In this document: positions 7,009 through 15,681 of the stretch, piece after piece
How the letters are laid out: each line of letters starts with the position of its first letter
How positions within the stretch are numbered: position 1 is the stretch's first letter
From: VXNE01 sp965206615
GTDB taxonomy: Bacteria; Pseudomonadota; Gammaproteobacteria; Pseudomonadales; Azotimanducaceae
Direction of reading: 5' to 3'
Assembly: GCA_965206615.1 (NCBI GenBank)
Contig: CBDBKI010000002.1
Span: 1 to 64,000 of the forward strand
DNA length: 64,000 nt
Made by a program: the position numbers and the translations under genes
The notes under the pieces: generated by a model
Told to the model about the DNA's origin: nothing
Database searches by the model: none
What the model saw: the letters and a program-made list of their open reading frames with translations, nothing else

Positions 7009-9753
7009 TTACCAACTTACGGCTCCCGTTTCCATGGCGCGCAATCTCTCCTCGAGCCGCTTCGTGTTTTTCTCGCTGTCACTCACCTCGATCGCGCGCG
7101 TAATCCAGCCCCGAAACTCTAGGTCCTGCATTTCGTAGAGGATGTCGCCACGCGCTTCAAGGAACGTTGCCCTCCGCCCACCAAGGCTGTCGTCCTCCAG
7201 CGCGAAGTCGAGACATCCCAACGCGTCGAAGTACTCTCTCTTCGCCCGATGGACCTCGCTCCGGCGCAAGAGCCAGTACGATTCGCGCTTGCCCTCGACC
7301 ACCGTCTCCAGAACGCCGAGCGCCTCGTCTATCCTGTCCAGCTGAATCAACGCGTCAGCATGGTGCGTACTGCCGAAGCTCTGCGGTCGAGAAACAGCAC
7401 GAAAGAAATCCACGGCTTGCTCAAGCCGCGCCTTACTTTCAGAGCCCCTGTCTTGCCGCAAGTACATCTTGCCCGCCGCCGCCAGTACCCGGCCGACCGC
7501 AATTCGCGCTCTATCATCCTCCGCATCCTCGGGACTAGCGATGTTGATCGCCTCCATAACCTCAATGAACAGCTTCTCATCCGTGAAAGCCCAGTCGGCC
7601 CCCACCGCGGCGAACGTCTGCATCGGCTGGCTCTCTCCAGAACACGCCGCTGCCTTGATCTGCTGGGCCATGAAACCCCGGTATTTCCTCTCATGAGCTT
7701 TCGAGCGCTCCCTAAGGAAACCAAGCCGAAACGTCGCGAACGCTTCCAGCAACACCGATGTCGCCACCTTTCCAGGATCTGCCCGCTCCGCCTCGATGAT
7801 CGACACAATCATTTCCAGCGCCTGTTGCGGGTCATCCTGGCTTAGACGCGCGACCTGCAATCTGGCTTGGAATCCCACCTCCTTGCTGTTCACCAAGGCA
7901 CCGAATTCATCGAGCGCTTGTTTCCTGCTCCCTAGCTTTACCAGCGTCTTGGCCCGATGGTGGCGCACGACGTCCTGTGTTCCACTGTTACCCACGGCGT
8001 CCGCCATAACATCGTAAATTGGCAGGCGTTCCCTTAGAGCGGCTTCCGCCGAAGTGGCGTCACCCTCGCGCGCGATCCTGTAGTCCAGTTCGATGGTTTC
8101 CAGAAGACTGAGAACCGCCATCGTCTCGCACCCGCTAGCTTGCACCGCCGCAACCTCGCGCTCGGGGTTCCCGAGTAAGTCGCGCGTCAGCTCTTGCAAC
8201 GTGTGTCCATGCACATACGCGTACCGGAGTGCTCCTGGGGATGGATTCGCCCGTAGCAGCCTTCTGATCAGCTCACGATGGCGGTTTACGACACGGTAGA
8301 ACGGCAGCCCCTTGGGATGCCCAGTTTCCGTAAGGTACTCGACGAGGTCCGATTCGAAGCGAGCACCATCTACCCGAAGTACGCCCTCGTCACGCAATCT
8401 TCCAAGTGCCGCAACAACCAGCTGGTGCAACTGAACGACGTCGTTCTGGGTCGGCACTGTCATGGCCCGCTCGGAGAGCTTCTGACTCGCTCTAGCGCCG
8501 AATCGCCATCCGAACACTCCGGCATCCACGCCGGCACTGCCACACCAGTCGAAAAACGCGAGTTCCGGACCAACCGCGGAGACATGCCTCCCAAGCAGCC
8601 GCTTCGCGGCCGTCTCCCGGTTCTGAGTCGTATCTCCTAAAAGGCGCTTGAAATCCCTCTCCACCGTTTGCCAGTCCCCATCATCTGACACTGCCTGCCG
8701 ATTGACCAACTCGAGCACCAACGGGTGCCCCCCGAACAAAGTCACGGCCCGGTCGACGATCAATTCGGGACACGGGCATTCCAAGCCCGACGACAGAATC
8801 CGTCTTGCGTGCTCCCGATCCACAAAGCCAATGCGCAGCGGATCCACCCCAAAGGCCTTCTGCGATGTCACGATGATCCTCGAACCGTCGCAATCGGCGG
8901 CCAGTTCCTCAACTTCCAAATCGACTCTCACGTCGTCAAGCAGGAGTAGCACTCGGTGCTGCTTGAGGGAGCCTCGAACGTTCAGCGAGTATCCGTTGTT
9001 CCGTACATCCACGGACTCCAGATCTCGTACCGACTGGATCTCGGCCGCATTGACCCACATCACCAAGTCGTAACGGCTTCGCAGTGCATTCGCCGCAGCG
9101 ACTGCCACCTGCGACTTGCCCACACCGCTCAATCCCCACAATACGACGTAACTCGATGTCTCCAGACGCTTCCTCACCTCGGCCTCTTCCCATTCCCGAC
9201 CCCCGTAAGCCGCACTCTGTGGAGGAACAATTCCCGTTGCAGCGTTCTGTTCCGCAATCCGTCTGAGGTTCGGCAGTACGTTTCCAACGCGGGCCACATA
9301 GCTCCGATCCCTGAGCAGCACGTCCACGATGTACTCAGCGATATCCCAGCCGTCCCAGACTTCCAGCTCGAACCCGGCTCCGTGTCGTTCAACGACCGCC
9401 CGCCGCAACTGATCCACGCCTCCCTGCTTCGCCACACGTGTGCAGAACAACCTAATCTTCTCCACGTCGGGGGCGACCTTCCGTACGTGCTTGACATCGT
9501 TCAACGCTTTTTCGAACGGCGGTTCAAAGTACCGTAGCTGCGAACTTGCCTCCGACGCACTTCCATCTGGCCAACGGGCGTCATAATCACCTCCGACAGC
9601 CGCTCCCTCTAGATTTAAGCCTCGTGCCTGAACCCGCCCGCCCGCAATGTTGTCCCAAAGCGGCTTGATCCACTGTTCGAACCCGCTGCTCCCGACCAAT
9701 TGAAGATCGCCGACCAAGTCGTTCACGTATCGACGCCGAAGATGTTCGTTCAT
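7009..9753 (-). CDS. NB-ARC/TPR STAND protein with nuclease-like N-terminus (antiviral NLR candidate)
   Basis: 914 residues, taken from ATG 9753, which has TGAGGA seven bases upstream; a longer frame to 9966 lacks such support. Residues 1-170 form a compact domain (GGDYDAR, then SEASSQLRYF) that looks like a restriction-endonuclease or PD-(D/E)xK-type fold, but the catalytic set is not certain. A P-loop (GLSGVGKS, 207-214), Walker B (LLLLDDV), IIVTS and GHPLVLEL follow, giving the NB-ARC pattern. The last 350 residues are helical and TPR-like. Architecture effector-NTPase-sensor matches bacterial STAND/NLR-type antiphage proteins. It lies 264 bases behind brxL on the same strand and probably belongs to the same defence island. 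Function is inferred from layout only. Confidence 0.75.
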   Translation of the reverse strand: MNEHLRRRYVNDLVGDLQLVGSSGFEQWIKPLWDNIAGGRVQARGLNLEGAAVGGDYDARWPDGSASEASSQLRYFEPPFEKALNDVKHVRKVAPDVEKIRLFCTRVAKQGGVDQLRRAVVERHGAGFELEVWDGWDIAEYIVDVLLRDRSYVARVGNVLPNLRRIAEQNAATGIVPPQSAAYGGREWEEAEVRKRLETSSYVVLWGLSGVGKSQVAVAAANALRSRYDLVMWVNAAEIQSVRDLESVDVRNNGYSLNVRGSLKQHRVLLLLDDVRVDLEVEELAADCDGSRIIVTSQKAFGVDPLRIGFVDREHARRILSSGLECPCPELIVDRAVTLFGGHPLVLELVNRQAVSDDGDWQTVERDFKRLLGDTTQNRETAAKRLLGRHVSAVGPELAFFDWCGSAGVDAGVFGWRFGARASQKLSERAMTVPTQNDVVQLHQLVVAALGRLRDEGVLRVDGARFESDLVEYLTETGHPKGLPFYRVVNRHRELIRRLLRANPSPGALRYAYVHGHTLQELTRDLLGNPEREVAAVQASGCETMAVLSLLETIELDYRIAREGDATSAEAALRERLPIYDVMADAVGNSGTQDVVRHHRAKTLVKLGSRKQALDEFGALVNSKEVGFQARLQVARLSQDDPQQALEMIVSIIEAERADPGKVATSVLLEAFATFRLGFLRERSKAHERKYRGFMAQQIKAAACSGESQPMQTFAAVGADWAFTDEKLFIEVMEAINIASPEDAEDDRARIAVGRVLAAAGKMYLRQDRGSESKARLEQAVDFFRAVSRPQSFGSTHHADALIQLDRIDEALGVLETVVEGKRESYWLLRRSEVHRAKREYFDALGCLDFALEDDSLGGRRATFLEARGDILYEMQDLEFRGWITRAIEVSDSEKNTKRLEERLRAMETGAVSW

Positions 9754-10017
9754 TTCTCGTTCCTCAGAACCAATTCCCTGCACTCCGCAGACTAGACAAG
9801 GCCCCCAGCACCCAGCTCTCGTCGCGCCGTCCTCGCCTAGACTTAATCCCGCTGTGACGGACACGCAGCCAGTTGCCGGGGGGCGGTCTCCCTCACGCTG
9901 TTCCAGAAGCCATGCGCGCCCCGCGCGGGCAAACTTGCCGGTTTGGCTTGTGGAGCTAAAGTCCAACTTCCTGGTGCAGCTAGGTGATAGCCCTCACGCC
10001 GAGTGACCCGCCCGCCG

Positions 10018-12072
10018 CTAGACGAGCAGCGACTTCAGTAGCGCGTCCGTCGTGTCCGAGTAGAACTGCACGTTGATCCGGGTCGCCATATCGTCGGAAA
10101 GGTCGAAGAGCTGCTTGCGCGCCGAGACCGGCATCAGCACAGTAGCGGCGGATTTCTCGACTGCTGCCTCGACCACCCCGACGGCATTCCCCAAGGGCTC
10201 TGTCGAGCCACCCAGGTTCAACGCACCGATGACGATCAGCCCCCCTCTGGTGCTTTTCTCAAGTAGCCCGCTGCACAGAGCCATCAGAGCCGGAACGCCC
10301 AGCGAAGCTCCGCTACGCTCATTGTCCATGGCTCGCAACTGCACGGAGAATTCGTGCTCGCGTGGATCCCGGTCCCCGACGAGCGCTTTTGCCCGCGTAT
10401 AGAGATTCTGCTCCGCGTACCGGGCGCTCTCGCGGAAGGCGGGCGGTACAGGCGCATTGAGGATCTTGACGCCGCCGCCCCGCCCGACAGTGACTTCAAT
10501 GCGATACAAGCTGGGCCCCGTCTCGGCGCCGCCGGGACTCATCCCCCATACCTGGCCCGGCGGCAACGGGTCATGTTCGATCGCGTCGTCGCTGTGCAGT
10601 TCCGGGGTCGCCACGAATTTCTCGACCCCATCCTCGCCGATCGCGTAGCTGAAGTGGGTGTTGCGGAACTCGCTTCGGAACACACGCTTCTGCTGCTCCT
10701 TGACGCGCCGCCGGACTTCCAACGCGACTCGGATCATCTCTTCCAGATCGTCGTCCGGCACGGGCATCTCCGGATCCGGGTACACCAGCTTCAGTAGCCC
10801 GCTCACCGTCTTGTTTACGGCGGTCAGGTCCCGTCCGCTCAGCGCGCCCCCGTAGTTGACCCGCCCTTGCAGGACCTGAAGCCGGCTGCCCGTTCGGAGC
10901 CTGCTCCAACACTCGGACAGGAAGTCGCTCACCAGCCCGAAGTGGTCGGTGAAGTGCTCGGACGGATTGAGCTTCGGGAAGTCCCATCCCGGAACGTAAG
11001 CGTGGATGCGATCCATGAAGGCCGTGTCGTCGCGCATCTCCGGCGGCAGCGGACTGAGGAGGTGACCGACACGTTGCTGGTGCTCGACCTCCACGTCGAG
11101 ATTCCCCACCATGACGATCCCGCCTTCCGCGCGAATGCTCTCCTTGCCCCGGGAGAACTCGCCGGACTCCATATACCCCTTCAGGATGTTGACGCCGTCC
11201 TTCTGGTCGAACGAGACGCCGGAGATCTCGTCGAAGCAGACCACGTCGTATTGACACACGAGGCCGCGCTGCCCGTTTGCGTTGTTGACGAACATCTTGG
11301 CGACCGTGGCCTTGCCGCCGGAGATCAAATGGGCATACGGCGAGATTTGCTGGAACAGGTGGCTCTTCCCGGTCCCGCGCGGCCCGAGTTCCACCATGTT
11401 GTAGTTCCGCTCGACGAACGGGACCATGCGTACGAGGCCGACCATTGGCGCCCGACCCGCCAGCCCGTCGGGTTCCAGTCCAACGCTGCGCAGCAGCAAC
11501 CGCTGCCAGTCCTTGGTGCCGAACTCGCGCCGGGCGCGCCGTAGCACGTCCAGCACGTCGGCCTTCGAGAGCTGGATCGCCCTGAGGCCGTCGATCGCGA
11601 ACGGGCGCCCGCCCTTCTCCTGCGCGATCGATGCGTCGTAACCGAGCGTCACCTCCGCGTAGAACCCGTCCGTCAGCATCCGCTCGTGCTGCTTGACGAG
11701 GCCATCATCGATCCTCACGTCCCGCAACGCGACGCTCGGAAGTTCGGCGATGAACGAGTCCGTCCTGGCGTCCAGCCGCGCGCGAACGATGTCGATGAGC
11801 TTGACCGAGCCCTTCTCCCGGGCCCGTGCCTTGAACAGCTCCTCCTCCCCCGTCCTCACGGTGCGATCGGCGAGTTGGCGCTCCACGATGGCGAGGCCCT
11901 CTTCGATCTCCCGCTCGTCGGTGCTCGCGCAATACCGCCCAAGCAGGAACTCGACCACGTACGTCGGCACGGGGTACTGCCGACTGTACTTGCGGACCAG
12001 ATCCTTCCGGACAAGATAGCCTTCGAAGACCGCTGCGGCGCGTCGGTCGAGATCGTCGAGCACGATCGTCAT
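10018..12072 (-). CDS. brxL: BrxL, Lon-like ATPase of the BREX system
   Basis: 684 residues, the usual size for BrxL. The start ATG at 12072 overlaps the pglZ stop (ATGA). A central AAA+ part shows GPRGTGKSH and an acidic Walker B region (VVCFDEISG). The C-terminal Lon-like protease domain shows SGASLG with the candidate catalytic serine, and later GGSTEPLGN. BrxL forms ring-shaped assemblies and is needed for phage exclusion in type 1 BREX, although it is dispensable for methylation in systems studied. It is last in the operon, as in type 1 order. An extended open frame to 12435 is only an overlap inside pglZ. Confidence 0.93.
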   Translation of the reverse strand: MTIVLDDLDRRAAAVFEGYLVRKDLVRKYSRQYPVPTYVVEFLLGRYCASTDEREIEEGLAIVERQLADRTVRTGEEELFKARAREKGSVKLIDIVRARLDARTDSFIAELPSVALRDVRIDDGLVKQHERMLTDGFYAEVTLGYDASIAQEKGGRPFAIDGLRAIQLSKADVLDVLRRARREFGTKDWQRLLLRSVGLEPDGLAGRAPMVGLVRMVPFVERNYNMVELGPRGTGKSHLFQQISPYAHLISGGKATVAKMFVNNANGQRGLVCQYDVVCFDEISGVSFDQKDGVNILKGYMESGEFSRGKESIRAEGGIVMVGNLDVEVEHQQRVGHLLSPLPPEMRDDTAFMDRIHAYVPGWDFPKLNPSEHFTDHFGLVSDFLSECWSRLRTGSRLQVLQGRVNYGGALSGRDLTAVNKTVSGLLKLVYPDPEMPVPDDDLEEMIRVALEVRRRVKEQQKRVFRSEFRNTHFSYAIGEDGVEKFVATPELHSDDAIEHDPLPPGQVWGMSPGGAETGPSLYRIEVTVGRGGGVKILNAPVPPAFRESARYAEQNLYTRAKALVGDRDPREHEFSVQLRAMDNERSGASLGVPALMALCSGLLEKSTRGGLIVIGALNLGGSTEPLGNAVGVVEAAVEKSAATVLMPVSARKQLFDLSDDMATRINVQFYSDTTDALLKSLLV

Positions 12073-14405
12073 TGGCCACCCACGATCGTCGCTTTCTGGG
12101 TCACCGGTCGCCCGTCGATATCCAAGGCGACCACCACCGCGGACGTCCCTTCCCGTTCCTCGTCTTCGACCAGCAGACTGGCGTTCCCGTCCGAGTCGAC
12201 TTCGCGTGCCTCGCTCAAAGCGGTGGCGTGGTCGTTCACCTTGGTCCGCAACTCGATCCGCAGCCCGGAGCCATCCCCATCGACGCGCACTCGGCAACGC
12301 ATTCCCGCCCAAGAGATCGCTTTGATCGTAACGGGTCGGCCGACTGCGGGGCTCGCCGCCACCATAACCACGGGAATGATGCTCTCCTGCGGGCTCAGTC
12401 CGCCATGAGCGTACTCGTGTCCGGCTTTGAAGCACGCCGTCCCCGGAGCCAGGGCTACCCGTTCATCGCCGTTCCAGTACCAGGGGGTCGTTGGGACATC
12501 CACTGCGGAACCGCCCTTGACCGCCGCGCAACGCGCCCACCGACTCTCGGTCAGGTAGTGCGGGAGGTCCACCTTCGGCAGGCCGCCCGGCAACCACAGC
12601 CAGCCATGGTCCGTCACGATGCGGAGCGTCCGCCAGCCTGCTGCAAACAGGGATTGGACGCGCTCCAGGAGGAGCTCGACCTGCTCCTCGACTTGGCCAG
12701 CGAGCCTCCCCTTAAGGTCATGCCCCAGCTTGTCGAGGCTGCCGTCCTCGGTCCAGCCGAGGCCTGCCGGGTCGCCGGTCTCGCCTGGATACAGCACCTC
12801 GTAGCCGGCCGACACAAGCAGCTTGCGGAAGCGATCCGTAGTCAGCGGCTGCCCGCCATCAGCCGTCACCGGCGAGAAACCGTCTCCCGGCGACGTTCCG
12901 GCAATCGCACTGGTCACCGGGGACACCGCCGGCTTGCCAGTCGCCGTCACACTCGGCAGCGCAGCCCACCGCCAGGACCAGCTCGGTTCGAGGCCCTCTT
13001 CGTGCATCCGGGCGACGAGACGCCGCGACACATCGAAACGCAAGCCGTCCGCGAATAGGATCACGCCTCCGGCGTCCACCGCGAGGTCGGCGGAATCCGC
13101 ATCCTCGGCGCGGGGCATCTGCTCCTCTTCCGCGAGCGCTTGAAGGTGCCGGGCAGCACTCTCAAGCCAAGGCCGATAGACCGCGTCCAGCGCCTTGCTG
13201 ACCGCGTCGAAGTCCGCGGCACCCTTGACGGCGGCGGCTGCGGCCAGCGCTGCATCGTCGATCTCGTAACCACCAGCCGTGTACTGATCGGCCAGCTCCG
13301 CCAGGGACGTCCCACCCAGCTTGGTCGATGCCGCATCGGCTAGCCGGTAGAGGTGACGTAACGCCTGCGCAAGGGGAGCCTGACCCAGCTTCGACCAGAC
13401 CCAGTCGCGTCTTGGCCCATGAATCTCCTCCAGTTCGCGTATCTCGGCGGTTGCGTCCGCGGGGGCTTTCACACCAAGCGCTGCAAGACCTTTACGGAGT
13501 TCGCCCTCCTTCGCTTCGTTGTTCTGCGGCCAAGACGACGACTGGTCTTCCAGGAGATCCGAGGGCTTCGCCCTGCGAAGAAGATCTACGAGCTGCGGAT
13601 AGGACGCCGGCGATTCGACGAACCGCGACCAGATCGCGTCCCAAGGCTCCAACCGCTTCCCGAGCCGTTCGGTGGCGACGAGTACACCTTCCTTCTCCGG
13701 ATCGAACCCCAATTCTTCCCGACACCTGGACCCGAAGGCCGCCCATCGGCCCGGGCTCCAGGCTGGCTTCATGCCGGACGGGTCGTTCATCCACCGCAAA
13801 AGATCCCGCGGCAGGTCCTCCAAGAGGAGGCGGTCGAAGTCCTCCCGCTCCAAATGCCTGCCTCGGAGCCTGTGGACTGGGGTGTCCGCCAATTCGCCGA
13901 GGGCGCCCAGCATCGCCGCTCTGGTGGCGTCGTCCCGAGCGACGTCAAGGGCAACACCCCCATCCGACGAGACGAGGAAGGCCTCCACCGTCCAGTCCTT
14001 GCCATTCTTTTGCGTCCAGCACGTCCCCCTGTACTGGAGTTCCACCAAGGGTTTCAGGCTGTCGGGGCACTCCTCAACGGCACGCAGTGCTTGCCGGCTC
14101 ACACCGGGGAGGTACACGATTGGTGTGACATCCTCTGCGGTTTCGACTTCCGGCAGGACTCGGTCAATGGCGGTTCGAAGCCAGATCGCCGGTCCCGTGC
14201 GGCTTTCCGGCTGATACTCGCCGTAGGTCAGCAGTTCGGGCGCCAGCCGGCGAAGTTGCGTGATGACCGGTTGCCACTGTGCACCCTGGTCCGGCCATAG
14301 CAGGACGGCGGGCCGCTCGGCATCGTTCGGATTGAACCGCGTCGCGCCGCGCAACGCATCAACGAGTTTCTCGATGACGGTTGGCTCGATCGTGCCCTCG
14401 CTCAA
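12069..14405 (-). CDS. pglZ: PglZ, alkaline-phosphatase-superfamily protein of the BREX system
   Basis: 778 residues from a TTG start at 14405 with AGGAGAG eight bases before it. The PglZ domain is recognised by ILFADGLRFD near residue 460, TDHGWLWLPGG near 600 and HGGLSPQESIIPVV near 680, which carry the metal-binding aspartates and histidines of the phosphatase fold. PglZ is present in all BREX types, and its precise biochemical role is unsettled. Compared with the usual roughly 830-residue PglZ of E. coli-type operons it is a shorter version, which NCBI calls type B (from memory). It lies 12 bases behind the AlbA_2 gene and overlaps brxL by 4. Confidence 0.92.
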   Translation of the reverse strand: MSEGTIEPTVIEKLVDALRGATRFNPNDAERPAVLLWPDQGAQWQPVITQLRRLAPELLTYGEYQPESRTGPAIWLRTAIDRVLPEVETAEDVTPIVYLPGVSRQALRAVEECPDSLKPLVELQYRGTCWTQKNGKDWTVEAFLVSSDGGVALDVARDDATRAAMLGALGELADTPVHRLRGRHLEREDFDRLLLEDLPRDLLRWMNDPSGMKPAWSPGRWAAFGSRCREELGFDPEKEGVLVATERLGKRLEPWDAIWSRFVESPASYPQLVDLLRRAKPSDLLEDQSSSWPQNNEAKEGELRKGLAALGVKAPADATAEIRELEEIHGPRRDWVWSKLGQAPLAQALRHLYRLADAASTKLGGTSLAELADQYTAGGYEIDDAALAAAAAVKGAADFDAVSKALDAVYRPWLESAARHLQALAEEEQMPRAEDADSADLAVDAGGVILFADGLRFDVSRRLVARMHEEGLEPSWSWRWAALPSVTATGKPAVSPVTSAIAGTSPGDGFSPVTADGGQPLTTDRFRKLLVSAGYEVLYPGETGDPAGLGWTEDGSLDKLGHDLKGRLAGQVEEQVELLLERVQSLFAAGWRTLRIVTDHGWLWLPGGLPKVDLPHYLTESRWARCAAVKGGSAVDVPTTPWYWNGDERVALAPGTACFKAGHEYAHGGLSPQESIIPVVMVAASPAVGRPVTIKAISWAGMRCRVRVDGDGSGLRIELRTKVNDHATALSEAREVDSDGNASLLVEDEEREGTSAVVVALDIDGRPVTQKATIVGGQ

Positions 14406-14417
14406 GTCTCTCTCCTC

Positions 14418-15680
14418 TTACGAGACCGGGGCGGCTGGGATCACCAGCAGGAGTTCCGACTCGTCGATCATGCTATAGACCGGAAACTCTCCCGCAATGT
14501 CGGCAGTTCGAGAAAGAATGACGGGCACACCTTCGCCCCGTTTGTCCATGATGTGTGTGCGATGGCTTGAGAAATCCGTGCCTTCCATTGGGCAACGCGC
14601 CAACAAGCTGGTGATGGCCTCGTTCCGCGCGACCTGCCTGTGGGGCAGATGCTCCGGCGTCATGGTGTTCGCCAGCATGCCCGGCACGTACAACTCGAGG
14701 CGGTTGTCGAACAGTCGAAGGCGTATCTTGCTGCCGTGCATCGAATAGTCGCGATGGGCCACCGCGTTCGCCATGGCCTCGAACACCGCTAGCAGGTCGA
14801 ACTGCGGCAGGTCCTCCCGCCCGCCTTCGAGGCCCTTGCGTGCGCCAACCCACATGTTCTTCCGCACGAAGGCGCACGCGTCGAATATCTGGCGGTCGAG
14901 TGGCCCGGTGATGTCCGCTGCATCGCGCTGATAGGCGCGATCTGCTTGAGGAGCGATCTCCTCCCCCCGGTATGCAACGGCCTGGATGAACGCGCAGGAA
15001 AGGAACTCCTCCGGTGCCTTGCAGGCCATCAGCACACCTGCCACCGTCGGTCGCCACGTCTCGTCCTCGTCCTGCGCCGCCATGGCCAGCTTGGCGAGCA
15101 TCTCTTCCGATCCGCCGGTGGTCAGCGGCGTCCTGAAGCGATCCCACAGCTTCTCGTCCAGATCCCCGAGGGTAGCGCCGGGGACAGGCGTCTCGTCGAA
15201 CCGGGCCAACCGCGTCTGACTGCGCTGCTGGAACAGGCGCGCAAGATGATCCGGGGGAATCGGCCGCTTGGACGCGCCAACGCGGTGGAAGAAGCCCCCG
15301 GGGCTCTGATGGACGTACAGGCTCCGGGAGACATCCACGCGTAGGATGGGTTGTGGGATCCCGGCGCTGTCGGGCAGGGTCATGCGCTCGATCAACGGCG
15401 CGGCGGGGGGCGTGACGGAGTCTTCGCACGCCTGCCGGACCAGCGCCTCTACCGCGTCCAGCCGTTCGACAGGAATCCCCAGTACCTCCCGCGTGTTGTC
15501 ATCCACTCCGAGGAGCAACACGCCGCCACGCGTGTTGGCAAATGCGGCAACTTCATCGGCAAGGCCGTTCTGCGTTGGCCCGCGAACGTTGCCGCCGGCG
15601 AAACGCACTTCCTTCAGTTCGAGAAAACCGTCTTCGCCGAGACGGATCTTCTCCAGCAGTTCGGCGCGTGTTGTGAACAC
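14418..15680 (-). CDS. AlbA_2 (Schlafen-type) putative ATP-binding protein inside the BREX operon
   Basis: 420 residues from GTG 15680, only one base after the stop of the TrlF-like gene. Residues 15-130 are an AlbA_2/Schlafen-type domain (FLELKEVRF, then EVAAFANTRGG and LLLGVDD). The C-terminal third resembles the HATPase_c_4-type ATP-binding region (EAMANAVAHRDY, ELYVPG, and a GEGVP loop). Such proteins are often listed as transcription regulators or helicase-related and are frequent in defence islands. Being locked between trlF-like and pglZ in one operon suggests a regulatory or accessory defence role. No DNA-binding domain beyond AlbA_2 is visible. Confidence 0.8.
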   Translation of the reverse strand: MFTTRAELLEKIRLGEDGFLELKEVRFAGGNVRGPTQNGLADEVAAFANTRGGVLLLGVDDNTREVLGIPVERLDAVEALVRQACEDSVTPPAAPLIERMTLPDSAGIPQPILRVDVSRSLYVHQSPGGFFHRVGASKRPIPPDHLARLFQQRSQTRLARFDETPVPGATLGDLDEKLWDRFRTPLTTGGSEEMLAKLAMAAQDEDETWRPTVAGVLMACKAPEEFLSCAFIQAVAYRGEEIAPQADRAYQRDAADITGPLDRQIFDACAFVRKNMWVGARKGLEGGREDLPQFDLLAVFEAMANAVAHRDYSMHGSKIRLRLFDNRLELYVPGMLANTMTPEHLPHRQVARNEAITSLLARCPMEGTDFSSHRTHIMDKRGEGVPVILSRTADIAGEFPVYSMIDESELLLVIPAAPVS

Positions 15681-15681
15681 C

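Noticed and set aside
10018..12435. Longer BrxL start at 12435
   Set aside because: The additional 120 residues overlap pglZ and look like an antiphase reading; ATG 12072 overlaps the pglZ stop and matches BrxL size.
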